DNA from: Chlamydoabsidia padenii
Taxonomy: Eukaryota > Mucoromycota > Mucoromycetes > Mucorales > Cunninghamellaceae
Length of the DNA stretch: 64,000 nucleotides
Reading direction: 5' to 3'
Assembly (NCBI GenBank): GCA_025330725.1
Contig: JAIWND010000002.1
Span: 1,240,001 to 1,304,000, forward strand
The translations under genes and the position numbers were made by a program. Numbering within the stretch: the first letter of the stretch is position 1; every line of letters begins with the position of its first letter. Positions 32,715 to 43,688 of the stretch are shown here, in pieces. The notes beneath the pieces are model-generated. The model was not told the origin of the DNA and made no database searches. It saw only the letters and a program-made list of their open reading frames with translations.

Positions 32715-35498
32715 CTAATAATGAGGAACATGACATGCATGCATAATCATATTCACGAGCGCAAAGGTGCCTTCACCCAAGACAAAGCCCGACCCAATAA
32801 TGATAATCAATACTTTGCCCACCTTGTATCTATATCTAGGATCCAACCACGAATCTTCTTCACCATCATCATCCACTTGTTCTTCTTGATCACAGTATTG
32901 ATGCCAATAATAAGTCATCAATCCACCAATCACACGCGCCAAGGTAAAACTAGGTGGATTATACATACCAATGGAGAATGCCATACCTTGAGGAATATAT
33001 TTTCGCCAGCCACTAGATCGTTGTTCTTTTGTACTTGTTTCCTGAATCACTATCAGGGCACCAAATAAAATAGCAAATCCAATCACAAATTCAATAACAT
33101 GAGGTGGTAAAGGTTGTCCATTCACAAGTCTTGACATGTCTAGCCAAACTTGAGCTGTAGGTACCGGGAATTCAGGGCCAGGAATGGTATACACAGTACG
33201 ATAAAGTAAGTAGGCACCTAAAATAAAATAAAAACAAACAAGATGAGAAGGTTTCCTCTTTATATTATATATAATCATACCTGATGCTGCAAATACACTA
33301 AAGAGTGATCCAATCAATTGACCATAGAATTGAGCCTTGGGTGATGCACGAAGGAGATGACCCGTTTTGAGATCTAGGAAAACAATCATGAGTGATATAT
33401 TCCCCCCTCCCCCATCAGTTTTACCTACCTTGCATCAAATCACCAGCTTGTTGAGCACCTGCTTCAGCAATACCACCAGCAATGAGATTGGCAGCAATAC
33501 CACCAGGAAGAATGCCAGCAAACAAGACTTGACTGATTTTACCAATTCCGCTGACCGGATTGAGATCGGTTTCACCCAAAGCACGCACAGCAAGGACACT
33601 GAGAAGCATAGCCACCACGACTGCCAACAAGGTCAAAGGCACCGACAAAATATCCGGTCCAAACACATACCTCACCAAAGCGATGCATAGCAAAGTCGAT
33701 GCAATCAATCCACATAACGTAACCCATAGAGGTACTTGTTGATCTACAGGGGCATCTTCATATTCATCCGTAGTATCTTGTTGATAGATGGTTTCGACAT
33801 CATCTTGTTGATCCACATTCGATGATCCTGAGATTGATTTGGCAATGGTTCGGATAGTAACAATCATCAAGGACAGAACTGATTCTGATATCATCACACC
33901 AAGAGAGATCCATAATATCCATCTATCCACATGACAATACATTGTTAGTTTAGATTTTTATTCTTTTGACTATTTCCATGTTTACCCTTTTGATCCAGTT
34001 TTCCAATCATCGACAGGACCTGTAGCCCAGCCAGAATAATAGGCCATTGGAGACAGAATTCCCCAACCTACAACACACCCCAATAACATGGATAGAGTAG
34101 TAGGTAAACCCTATATAATACAAAAAGTTAACATTGTTACTTTTTTCTTTTTTTACAATTCTTACCATAATAATACCTTGTCCCACATAGCTGAGACTAG
34201 GAGCAAAATACCAATCCCAAGCTTGGAAATCCACCAGATTAAAACAAAGCCAGTTGAATATAGGGAGATGTGTGATGATGGGAAAGAAGTAGGACAAGAG
34301 TGTATAAAGAGAGGATAATGAGAAGGACACCAACAAAGCCTTGAGTTTCAAATGCCAGGAGTCTTCAAAGTCGGGATTCGAATCATCGGTAGTTGACAGA
34401 TCATCATTTGTTCCATAAGAGGAAGTGGATGACGAAGACCGATGGATAGTTGTATTTACAGAGGGTGATGATGAAGAAGATGGCGAAGATAGTAAAGGTT
34501 GATGTTGAGAATCATTGTCTTGTGTTGTATGTCTTTTCCGTAAAATCAACGTTGTAGAAGAAGGGGCTGTAAAACTAGTAGTGGTGTTGGATACAGTAGG
34601 ATCGGGCTGTTGATGTAATAGACTGATCATTTGTGCTGTAGCTGTGCCAGATGGGAATCGAAGTTTTTCCCGAACGATGGTTTGTTTACGAAGAGGCACA
34701 GCGAAAAAGACACCAAAGAAGGCAACCCCAAGTGCCCACCATATCAGCTGAGGGAAGGATAAGATAATGGCTCCCTCCGGGTCATCGGCTTTGCTTAATA
34801 ATGCTAAGGCGGGGATGACACCAACAAATCCTAAACAGCAACAAAAAGAAAAAAAAAAAAAGTTTTTTTAGTGATACCTTCCCCCCCCCAACTCTTATCA
34901 TTCATTATCATATTACCTGCAGCAAGAGGCATTGTTGCTGTAGCGACTGCCACTGTTTGTAAGACAACGTTTTCAACAGGAGTGAATTTGTGTTGTAGGG
35001 TATGTTGGAATGGTTTAAAGAGTGCAAAGCCAAGTAGTGACGATTGAAGAGACATCATAGATATCCAACCAGTCTATATAAAAATAAAAATAAAGGTGAG
35101 TGTTAATATATAAAGGGAGTGTCATTAGCGCACTTTCTTTACCTGTAGTCCAAAGTACATATTTGAGAAGCACATGAGAGTGCCAATACCCAATCCCACC
35201 AACACCGCACGAAGCTATAGAGATACGACAAAACCAGGCATCGTGAAGACAGACAAAGGTTTAATACTGATCAACTAACGTATAGTCAATCTTGTCTTCT
35301 TCTTTTTTTTTTTCCCTTACAGTAAAGTGTCGTTCCCGATCGTTGGATTGTTGCTGGTCACTGGCAGTAGTAGATTCTATGTGTCAAAGGGAGAGAAGGA
35401 GTTAGACTACTTGAGCAACAAGAATTAATAAACTTACCCTTTCTTATACGTAACGGTGAATACATGTCTTTCCTTGTATTTGTAAGCGGGCCAGCCAT
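32715..35498 (-). CDS. OPT-family oligopeptide/metal transporter
   Basis: Proton-coupled membrane transporter of the OPT superfamily (closer to the YSL/YGL114W branch than to classical peptide OPTs). Nine exons (35438-35498, 35321-35376, 35143-35214, 34917-35073, 34166-34830, 33986-34110, 33429-33922, 33281-33373, 32715-33217) give 741 residues. Many TM segments are visible, including LRAVLVGLGIGTLMCFSNMY and TGWISMMSLQSSLLGFALF near the N terminus, then LPLAAGFVGVIPAL, VRALGETDLNPVSGIGKISQ (the OPT-typical GETD-NP loop), and GGIAANLIAGGIAEAGAQQ. A Ser/Thr-rich cytosolic insert (about 195-265) interrupts the first half. Substrate (peptide, metal-chelate) is not predictable. Confidence 0.9.
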
Positions 35499-35911
35499 GA
35501 AAGTATATAGGGAGGGAAAGAAAGAGAAGAGTGAAAATGATTCAAAAAAGGCCATAAAGAAAGAAAAGGGAAATGATTTAATCCCCGCTTGGTTTGGAAG
35601 CACGACATTTGAAACGATTTTGATTGGCTAGATTAGGAAGAGCAAAAAGTATGACCTGACAGGATACATACACCTTTACGATATATCACAGGGGGAGACA
35701 TGAATAATGATGAACGTAACTGTGCACATAGTAATAAAAGTACTTGGCACGTTATTTCATTACTGTCATGGCTACCATGTCCATTTATGGATGCGATACC
35801 AAAAATGCTCGTTTCAAATCCCGATTCTGCCCCCCCCATGGCACTTTGTGGCTTTTAGTGGAAATCTGCCCGTCCAATATTTTTTCGCTTCTCTTCCACC
35901 TTGTTCACATT
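35499..35911. other. Divergent promoter region of OPT and mitochondrial uS10
   Basis: No gene. The OPT side holds TTTAATCCCCGC (35577-35588); the uS10 side holds the element at 35813. A run of C at 35831-35837 follows. Confidence 0.5.
35813..35825. promoter_or_regulatory. Composite element upstream of mitochondrial uS10
   Basis: TTCAAATCCCGAT (ATCGGGATTTGAA on the other strand), 87 bp before the ATG at 35912. Confidence 0.6.
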
Positions 35912-36637
35912 ATGCTCTCCACGGTAAGGCATCTGTCACTTTTTCCTGAATACGAATCAACACTTGATAACCTTTACCCACTTCTTCTTTTATATTTAGC
36001 GCCAATTATTCCAACTAACACCTCGTCTTAGACAATTGGGTAGCGCCCGCGCCTTTGCGTAAGTAAAGAGAAAAAAGGAACTAATCATCAACAGTGTACT
36101 TATACAATTAATTAATAATTAGATCGGTATCAAAAACGATGGAAGGTGTCAAGGATATTGAAGTACCAAGTGCTGTTGAAACTGACGATTCACTTGAAGT
36201 GTTTGAAGGTAAATGGAAAAAAAAAATGAAATGGAACAAGAAAGACTAACTGCAACATGTTCTTTCTAGTCCCTCAACGCATTCCCGCCACACACAACAT
36301 TACTGTATGCAACCTTCAATTACGTGGCTATTTACCTCAACAACTCGACTTTTACGCTGATTTTGCACGACGGGCAGCCTTCCACCTCGGCATGCCTTGC
36401 TCCGGTACGGTACCTTTGCCAACACAAACCTCAAAATGGACAGTAATCAAATCACCCTTTGTCCATAAAAAATCACAAGAAAACTTTGAACGAAAAACAC
36501 ATAAACGATTACTTCAAATCAAGGATACTCACCCGGATGTTGTCGAACGATGGTTACGTTATTTGACGATGAATGCTCCTTCAGGGATTGGTATGCGGGC
36601 AACTCGATTTGAACATGGTGCTTTGGATCAAAAATAA
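35912..36637 (+). CDS. RSM10: Mitochondrial small ribosomal subunit protein uS10m (Rsm10)
   Basis: Component of the mitoribosome head. Four exons (35912-35923, 36000-36058, 36123-36208, 36270-36637) give 174 residues. The first exon is 12 nt. Spliced, the N terminus reads MLSTRQLFQLTPRLRQLGSA, an Arg-rich amphipathic presequence typical of matrix proteins. The uS10 fold follows: ITVCNLQLRGYLPQQLDFYA, ARRAAFHLGMPCSGTVPLPT, SKWTVIKSPFVHKKSQENFE, RKTHKRLLQIKDTHPDVVER. The splice frame (525 nt) is consistent. Confidence 0.94.
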
Positions 36638-37068
36638 ATAGTAGTAGCTTACACCCCCCCCCCTCCCTCCCCTATAGATGTTAGTATTTGATCCCCATTA
36701 CTACAATTCTCCCTCCCTCCCTCTCCCCCTTTTTTTTAAATAGTATAATTATGATTATATATGTATTGTGGTTTACTTAATAAATGCAATTATCGTACAA
36801 TGTGTGGGGGGATTTTATGCTTGACATGACGTTGTATGTGGCACGTGAGCTCAAATGTAGAACTCTCACGATTTTTTTTACTTTTAAATCTCCTTCTTCC
36901 GGTTTTTTTATTTCTTCCCTTCTCTTCCCACTTTTTTCTTTTCTTCTTCTTCTTAATACTTTATCTTCTTCTTGTATATACTCTCCCCCATTATCTTTTA
37001 TTCTCTTCTTCCTTCTTCTCTACCTAGTATATAATTTGTGACAAAAGAAAAAAGGGGGAATTATATTC
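36638..37068. other. Intergenic: uS10m 3' flank and RanBPM leader
   Basis: C/T-rich: C-runs near 36653-36668 and a strongly pyrimidine-rich leader from 36880 to 37020 before the ATG at 37069. No composite element and no clear TATA box. Confidence 0.5.
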
Positions 37069-37571
37069 ATGTCCATAGCATCAACAGCAGCAACAACGGC
37101 AGCAGCAGCAGCAGCTTGTGTGGATCCAGTCTCCAATTATCATACGGCATTCCCGGCACTCCAATCTATACCTTGGCCAAGTTCACTCTTACAACAATAT
37201 CAAGTAGCCAACAAGAAAAGACATTCGATACCCAGTTCCACCATCCAACACTCACTTAGTCCACCAAAACCACCTGCTTATCTCAAACACACTCAATATG
37301 CTACACTTGTACGTGAACAATATCATTACCTTTTACAAAAAAGATACGAAAACACAAAGAAGCTATCGAACGATACCCATACACTATCAAGTCAACACCA
37401 ACTACTTTTACAATCTGAACAACAACAACAACAACAACAACAGCAAAGTAACCTTGTCTTGGCTGAATTGGACTTGCGACTTCCTTCTTTTTGGAATAGT
37501 GCAGACAAGTCGCGCTATCTTGAAATTGACAAGAATGGACTTGGTGTCAAGTATGTCGGTAAGGTCAGAAG

Positions 37572-37607
<36 letters not shown>

Positions 37608-39872
37608 ACATTATACTCACTCCCACTCTTATTAGGTCCTGGTCGGTCTGAAGATCATGCTGGTACAGTAAGAGCCAATCTTCCTATGCGTAACCAATGT
37701 GGTGTTTATTACTTTGAAATGCATGTCAAATCAAAAGGGGATGATGGATATATTGGTATTGGCTTTTGCAGTGCAAGAAACGAACTCAAACGATTACCTG
37801 GTAAGAAGAAACGACTAGAATCAATCTATCATTCACACTTTGTCTTCTTATTTATTAGGTTGGGACAAGTTATCTTTTGGGTATCACGGTGATGATGGAC
37901 ACTCCTTTGAAGGCTCGGGTATTGGCAAGAAATACGGTCCTCAATTCAAAACAGGTGATGTGATTGGTTGTGGCGTAAACTTTGCAAACAAGACAGCCTT
38001 TTATACAAAGAATGGTACCTTCCTTGGTATTGCTTTTAAAGACCTGGATCTCTCTCTTCCCATGTATCCTTGTGTGGGGATGCGTACAGCTGGCGAATAT
38101 ATCACTGTTAACTTTGGTCAAGATTCTTTCATGTATGATATCGTACAATACATACAGGTAATGGTGCAATTCGGGGGATTAAATAAAAGACAACTAGTTA
38201 CTCAATCTTTTTGATTTTTGTATAGGAACATAAACTTTCCTTGTGGAAAGATATTGGGAACTATCCGGTCTCCATCGACAAGACGAAGCCCGCTTCCAGT
38301 ACCGTTAATCAGTTGATCTTATCCTATATGATTCATCATGGTTATTCTCGATCTGCAAAAGCTTTGGTGAAAGATTCGGCATACTTGGCGGAATCAACAT
38401 CTTCTTCTTCCTCTTCTTTGAATCATCCTACTAATGACTTGGTGATGGATACTGGTGATGATGATCTTCATCAAAGACTAGGTAACACAAAATAACAATA
38501 ATGTAAAATACCTGATCATAACATGATTATTATTTCTTATATATTTGTTATTGTTATTAGAGGCCAAGAATGCAGTGCTACAAGGTGATATCGATCAAGC
38601 TATTCAAATCCTCACCATGCGATTCCCGGCAATATTACAAAACCAAGGCTCTGGCAGTCATATTCTCTTCCAACTCAAGTGTCAAAAATTTGTTGAAATG
38701 GTGGGTGAATACGACAACAAGGATACTCAACGACGAAGATCAAGTCTTACCAGTTCACATCAACGACGGTATAGCGAAGTCGACAGCATGATCTCCCTCT
38801 CTTCCGATGACGATCACATGAGTACTCTCAGTAGTAGCCAATCAAGCACTCACGACTACTTTGATCATCATCATGGCGGCAGTGGCAATGACATGGAAAA
38901 CGATCGACATCATCATCATCATCAGCACTTTCATCCATTGGCAACAGCAACCAAGATCGGTAAAGACGATGGGAAATCACAAAAATGGACAACAAATGAC
39001 AATCAGCAAACCTCGTCCACATCAAGTCGAAGTCGATCCATCTCGGCCCATGCATACCATGGTTACTCTCCACCCATTACAACTGATTCATCAGCGCCGG
39101 GAAGGCGCATGAGTTGGGCAGCTATTGTCGCCGCACCAGCATCTCCCAATCACACTGATACCATGGATCTTGGCGACTCATTTGATCGAAACTACTCTGC
39201 ACCGAAAAGACACTCACTCAGGCGAAACAGCAACAGCAGCAGTAGCAATGGATACAGCTCATGTAGTAGTCTCTCTGGCATACTTGGTAGCGACAGGGTG
39301 TTGGCCGAACAAGACGAATCACAAAGCTCGGACGATATGGATACTGACGACGGTATGATCAAGTTCTCTTTACATGATATGATGCAATCCATTATGACTT
39401 TTGGCCAAGAACTCCAAGATGAATATGGTAAAAATCCCTCGCCCACTGTCAAGGATAAACTAAAGGTAATGTATAAAGAAAAAGAAAAAAGTTGGATGGC
39501 TGACTGGGTATTAATTCTTCTTCTTTTTTATCTTGCTAGCAAATCTTCTCCCTCCTCGCATACCCCGATCCACGATCAAGTCCCATGTCTCATTTGTTGG
39601 AAAAAGAAACCCGTGAAACATTGGCGAGTGAAGTGAATGTGGCCATACTAGGTATGAAAGAAACAATACATATTGATCATGTAATTGCTTACTGACAACT
39701 TTATTATAAAGTACACCAAAACAGGCCTGAGATACCACCTTTGGATTGTGTGTATCGACAAATCCTCACTGTAAACAAGGAATTAACCTACCTTGGTCAT
39801 GGGGACTCTGTTATGCTTGATATTACACAAGATCACACCCATTCCATCGAACATGATACTGGTGCTTTATAA
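37069..39872 (+). CDS. RanBPM/Gid1-like protein (SPRY-LisH-CTLH-CRA), GID/CTLH E3 ligase subunit
   Basis: Scaffold and substrate-receptor-docking subunit of the GID/CTLH ubiquitin ligase (yeast Gid1/Vid30; animal RanBP9/10). Seven exons (37069-37558, 37636-37800, 37859-38157, 38226-38481, 38561-39465, 39540-39651, 39712-39872) give 795 residues. After a disordered N terminus with a Gln run, a SPRY domain runs about 155-365 ([59 protein letters not shown]-like [14 protein letters not shown]). A LisH helix follows ([20 protein letters not shown]), then a CTLH block ([19 protein letters not shown]). A ~210-residue low-complexity insert (His, Ser, Asp rich) separates it from the C-terminal CRA ([20 protein letters not shown]). 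Confidence 0.93.
37574..37604. repeat. (TA)n microsatellite in an intron
   Basis: About 15 TA units inside the first intron of the RanBPM gene, next to the acceptor at 37635. Confidence 0.9.
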
Positions 39873-40140
39873 ATCAGATATATATGTTGTAGTAGCTATA
39901 GTCTCTTGTCCTGTTTTAGTTTTTATCCCTATTATACATTTGTGTGTGTGTGTATCCACTTTTTTTAGTTGTAGTGATTAGGCTTTATTAAAAAAGAAAA
40001 AGATGATATCAATAATAATAACAACAATAAAAAAATAAATAAAAAAAGGATCAATGACAAGGAATAATGATGTAACTATTAACTAGGATAAGCTATATTA
40101 TGTGTGTGGAAGTGGGCTATGGGTGAATGTTGGATACAAC

Positions 40141-40485
40141 CTAGAATGATCCTGCGCTTGGTACGTCTGGCCAGGTGCCGTTCTTTTTCCATCCATAGAC
40201 TACAATATCAACCTGTGTAAACAAACAAAAAGGCAATCCGTAACTATTATTGACTATCCACATTAAATAAATCATTATTATCATTACCACAGTACCAAGA
40301 GGAATAGGTTTCTTGAATGATCGTCGTTCATTTATGAGGGCATTGTAGATGGATGTTTTGTGATCATTGTTCAATTGGAGTGGTTGCCTTGATGAATCGT
40401 CAGAGGTGGTGGTTTGAGTTGCTGTTGTCCATTCTTTTCTACGAGATATCCATGCCTTTTCCCCCAACGTGTCGTTTCCTGACAT
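40141..40485 (-). CDS. Small DUF4050/Gag1-like protein
   Basis: Two exons (40288-40485, 40141-40212) give 89 residues. The pattern RRKEWTTATQ, then IYNALINERRSFKKPIPLGT, then VVDIVVYGWKKNGTWP resembles the short fungal DUF4050 domain, which in yeast-type proteins has been linked to TOR signalling. Function here is unproven. The start at 40485 (MSGNDTLGEKAW) is 64 bp downstream of a composite promoter element. Confidence 0.6.
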   Translation of the reverse strand: MSGNDTLGEKAWISRRKEWTTATQTTTSDDSSRQPLQLNNDHKTSIYNALINERRSFKKPIPLGTVVMIIMIYLMWIVNNSYGLPFCLFTQVDIVVYGWKKNGTWPDVPSAGSF

Positions 40486-40548
40486 TGGTCAAAAAAGAAG
40501 AAGGGCGAATTAAAAGATAGCAAGAGCCAATTTACATTCATTGTAAAA

Positions 40549-40561
40549 TTGAAATCCCGCC
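40549..40561. promoter_or_regulatory. Composite element upstream of DUF4050-like gene
   Basis: TTGAAATCCCGCC (GGCGGGATTTCAA in gene sense), 64 bp before the start. Confidence 0.6.
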
Positions 40562-40732
40562 ACAAAGAGGCCAGAGTTAATTTTTCGTCGATTAGGGCAA
40601 ACTTTAGCCCGAGTGGCTTCCTATAGGCGTCATTTAATTAATGCGAACTGTGATGGCCAATGTCCTGTATAAGATTGATATAATTTGACAATGCATGAGT
40701 TTTGATCATTTGATTTTTTCTTTTTCACACCA

Positions 40733-40740
40733 TATAAAAG
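40733..40740 (+). promoter_or_regulatory. TATA box of a possible small transcript
   Basis: TATAAAAG followed ~30 bp later by a leader with CAACAACAACAAC, an ATG at 40811 and a strong GTAAGT donor at 40861. The spliced product is not resolved. Confidence 0.35.
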
Positions 40741-41526
40741 AGCTTTTTAAATTTTCATTTCAGCTTTAACAAACAACAACAACTTGTCAGTCCATTCTTG
40801 GATGAGAATATGGCTGGTACCCCTCCTTTGAGAGGGAAGGGTACGGGGCTTCGGCCAATGGTAAGTGGAAAATAAAAAGAAACCACATACTTTTCACATA
40901 ATAGTAACTGATATTTCATCCTCCGCTTATTCGACGAAAAATTCAAGTGCCCAAGAGGCCATACAAACACTACCGTAGACACCTACCCAAAGACAAAGTA
41001 AAGAGAGTAAAGCTACTCGTGTTTTATTGTAAGTATAAACAAGTCTATTACTATAAAAAAAAATTAAAAATTAAAAATTAAAAAGTTCTATTCTATAGTC
41101 CATGTAAAGAAATGTCAAGAATCAGATATATGTAAAAATCCCCGGTGTGTTAATTAATCTTCGTCAGCCCATAAACAAGTTATAGTCGGAAGTACCTGAA
41201 GGTATCATCATGTTCTTGTATATGACTTGAGAATCATATGTTTCCAATCAAAGATAATGGGTGTGCAAAACAGGGCCACAGCGAACAATAAAGAGTATAC
41301 TGTCTTCAGCCGCACACAAGTTGTCATCATCGTTTATACTGAATGGTCAAAATATATCAACACAGCAAAATACAGTACCCCTTATAAAGGAAGAACTGTG
41401 AGTGGTATTCAAATATATAATGACACATTCTATAAACTCAAACTAAGATCATTTAGTTAGTAAAGAAAAAGAAAAAAGAAAAAGAAAAAAAAAAAAAACT
41501 TGTAACCGACCTGGTAACCAAACACT

Positions 41527-41539
41527 GGCGGGATTTGGA
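41527..41539. promoter_or_regulatory. Composite element GGCGGGATTTGGA, orphan copy
   Basis: Lies 215 bp beyond the stop codon of the mitochondrial uS7 gene with no confirmed start codon nearby. Confidence 0.4.
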
Positions 41540-41744
41540 TAACCTATTTTAAGCATGGGGTAATCCGCACGTGGCAGGTACATACAAGTAAAAACCATCA
41601 TCATTTTTATTTCAATGCAACATTAATAATGAGTAAAAAAGAGAAGACTATGTGACAAAGGGAAGGGGGGATATGTAGCTAATTGTGATTCTAATATAAA
41701 AATAAAAAAAAAGCAATAAAGTATAACAAAGTTTCTATCTATGT

Positions 41745-42311
41745 TTATCGGTTTTGGGTGTTGTAGTTGACTTGAGCATTAGCGCGATTGGCGAGAGCTT
41801 GTTTGTGAAGGGACAGTTTCTTTTGCAACACCGAGCTTGTACCTTGGGTCACATCATAGATTTCAGCGGCAAATCGTTCTTCAAAGGTCTTTTCGTTACG
41901 TTTGGCGGCAGCGTCGATAATCCAGGTGATAGCTCGTCGGCGGCGTTGACGTTCTCGTAAGGCGGTAGGGACATGTACCACTTTGGAGCCCTTCTTGGTC
42001 GAACCGAGTTTCAACAATGGTGAGGCATCTTCAATAGCACTGGCAAGGACGGCATAAGGTTCTTGTTGTGTCTTGGTTTGCAAATGTCGCATACTGTCAC
42101 TGACCAGACGTTGAGCACGGGCTTTTTTACCATCCCGCATCAATGTGTTGACAATTTGACTGACAAGACTATCGTTAGGCACATGGGTTTCGAGAATCTT
42201 GGGTTGAATGATTTGTGGTTCCGTCGTGGCTTCCGTCGTCAGTGATCGCAAGGTGAAGGTAGGTCGAAGGGTGTTGACAGCACGTAGATTTTGTAACAAG
42301 AAGCGAGACAT
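41745..42311 (-). CDS. RSM7: Mitochondrial small ribosomal subunit protein uS7m (Rsm7)
   Basis: Mitoribosome protein that binds the 3' domain of small-subunit rRNA. Intronless, 188 residues. N-terminal presequence MSRFLLQNLRAVNTLRPTFT is Arg-rich and lacks acids. The S7 core follows: DSLVSQIVNTLMRDGKKARA, ASAIEDASPLLKLGSTKKGS, VVHVPTALRERQRRRRAITW, IIDAAAKRNEKTFEERFAAE. The ATG at 42311 is used; an upstream in-frame ATG at 42386 would add a lysine/phenylalanine stretch and lacks targeting character. Confidence 0.95.
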   Translation of the reverse strand: MSRFLLQNLRAVNTLRPTFTLRSLTTEATTEPQIIQPKILETHVPNDSLVSQIVNTLMRDGKKARAQRLVSDSMRHLQTKTQQEPYAVLASAIEDASPLLKLGSTKKGSKVVHVPTALRERQRRRRAITWIIDAAAKRNEKTFEERFAAEIYDVTQGTSSVLQKKLSLHKQALANRANAQVNYNTQNR

Positions 42312-42420
42312 GGTGAAAGTCAAAAAGAAGAGGAAAGAAAAGAGAGTTTTATTTTTATTTCGTTCCCTGCGTCTAAAAAAATCCACCCATGAGGCTTAGC
42401 GGGAAAAAAAGGGGGAGTGA

Positions 42421-42433
42421 GTCGGCATTTGAA
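42421..42433. promoter_or_regulatory. Composite element GTCGGCATTTGAA upstream of uS7m
   Basis: 110 bp before the minus-strand start at 42311. Confidence 0.55.
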
Positions 42434-42554
42434 AATTGTGAGAGTCATCATGCAAAAATCAACCCATCAGCATACAATTATAGCATCATCCAAATATTTT
42501 ATTAATAGCATGGTATTATAAAAACAACTAGTCTAAGGGGATGGAAATCTAATA

Positions 42555-43388
42555 TTACCAAGAGAATAAAGAGGACGAGTTGGCATCAGCAGTAAAACTA
42601 TTAGCCATGGCACCACGATAAAGAGACTGTATGATCTTCCCATTTTCCAGCGTTTCCTCCACAATAGCCCGACAATGGCATGATTTGACGAGACCATACC
42701 AAATCCCACGTTTACCTTGATGAGTATAACAGATAACATTTCCTGCAATCTTGTGTCCACCAATATGACTGACCATGACGATCTCGACATTATCCATATT
42801 ATCCTTTTCCCTTAAAATATGATCGAATTCCCTTGACAGAATTGGCGCCGTCACACCACACCGTTTATCTCGTCGTCGATGAGAGCATAGTAAAAGAAGA
42901 GAAGAATAAGGATTGGGTTTGATCAAAAGACCATCCGGTGGTGGTGTGTTGTCGTCCTTGGTAGTTTCCCGTGCTTGCAAGTAAGACCATAGACTATGGA
43001 TATTGTCTGCTGTCACATTGGCCACCACAATATTGTCAGGGAAAATCATCAAGTCTTGCGAGCCAGGAGATGTTGAGTGGGTAGAGACGAGTGAACTGCA
43101 GGTAATCATGGTCGATCGGTCCGGTCGGGTGGAGATCAAGGCACCAGCCAATGTATCAGTGTCGTGTTCAATCTTCTTGGGCCAATCGGACTGAGAAGTA
43201 GCAATAAGAATATGACGACTGTAAGGTTTGGTGGTTGCAGCAATGTTTCGATCCGTTTTAATGTCCAGGTAAGAGGGGTAGGCTTCATGGTCATGGCAAG
43301 GACTTTGGCAAGTCAGGCAGTCTTCGTTGGCAAACATTTCAGAGGAAAGGACAGCATCCCTAAAGATTAATCGACGTAAGGATTCCAT
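42555..43388 (-). CDS. Aim32-like sucrase/ferredoxin-like protein
   Basis: Thioredoxin-fold [2Fe-2S] protein of the sucrase/ferredoxin-like family; yeast Aim32 is mitochondrial. Single exon, 277 residues. The iron-sulfur ligands are visible: CSHRRRDKRCG gives C-x8-C (about Cys168 and Cys177), and HIGGH gives H-x3-H (about His208 and His212), followed by GNVICY. The N terminus has a CLTCQSPC cysteine cluster as in the family. No strong mitochondrial presequence is obvious, although MESLRRLIFRDAV is weakly basic. The start at 43388 is the only reasonable ATG. Confidence 0.85.
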   Translation of the reverse strand: MESLRRLIFRDAVLSSEMFANEDCLTCQSPCHDHEAYPSYLDIKTDRNIAATTKPYSRHILIATSQSDWPKKIEHDTDTLAGALISTRPDRSTMITCSSLVSTHSTSPGSQDLMIFPDNIVVANVTADNIHSLWSYLQARETTKDDNTPPPDGLLIKPNPYSSLLLLCSHRRRDKRCGVTAPILSREFDHILREKDNMDNVEIVMVSHIGGHKIAGNVICYTHQGKRGIWYGLVKSCHCRAIVEETLENGKIIQSLYRGAMANSFTADANSSSLFSW

Positions 43389-43688
43389 TTGCCCAAGTTT
43401 AAGTAGAATATAATGAATGGTAAAGAGGGGGGAATAGGAAGTATAATATAATAAAGTAAAGGTTCAAATATAAATAGAAGAAGAAGGAACCAAAAAAAAA
43501 AAAGAAAAGAAAAAAAGAGGAGTTTAAATATGAGCGGGGAGGGAGCGGCAAAGCGGTCTTCGGTGGCAGCTCCGAATCTCCCCATTCCCCCCCCCCCACA
43601 ATCTGAATCTGTCAACCAGCATAAAGTTTTCAGTACAACACGTTTATTTTATTTACAATAATAGATAATAATAATAATAATAATAATT
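43389..43688. other. Intergenic: Aim32-like promoter and GPN2 3' flank
   Basis: Pyrimidine/purine-rich leader, a loose GC-rich box near 43541-43556, a C run at 43588-43597 and a (TAA)n run near 43667-43685. No gene. Confidence 0.5.

Larger units (their letters stand above)
40486..41744. other. 1.26-kb region without a confirmed gene
   Basis: Contains the element at 40549, a TATA box at 40733 with a plausible short transcript (separate entries), an AT-rich stretch, and an orphan element GGCGGGATTTGGA at 41527. A plus ORF at 41227-41460 has no domain. Confidence 0.45.

Noticed and set aside
41227..41460. Plus-strand ORF of 77 codons
   Set aside because: No domain, no splice context, and AT-rich codon usage like intergenic sequence.
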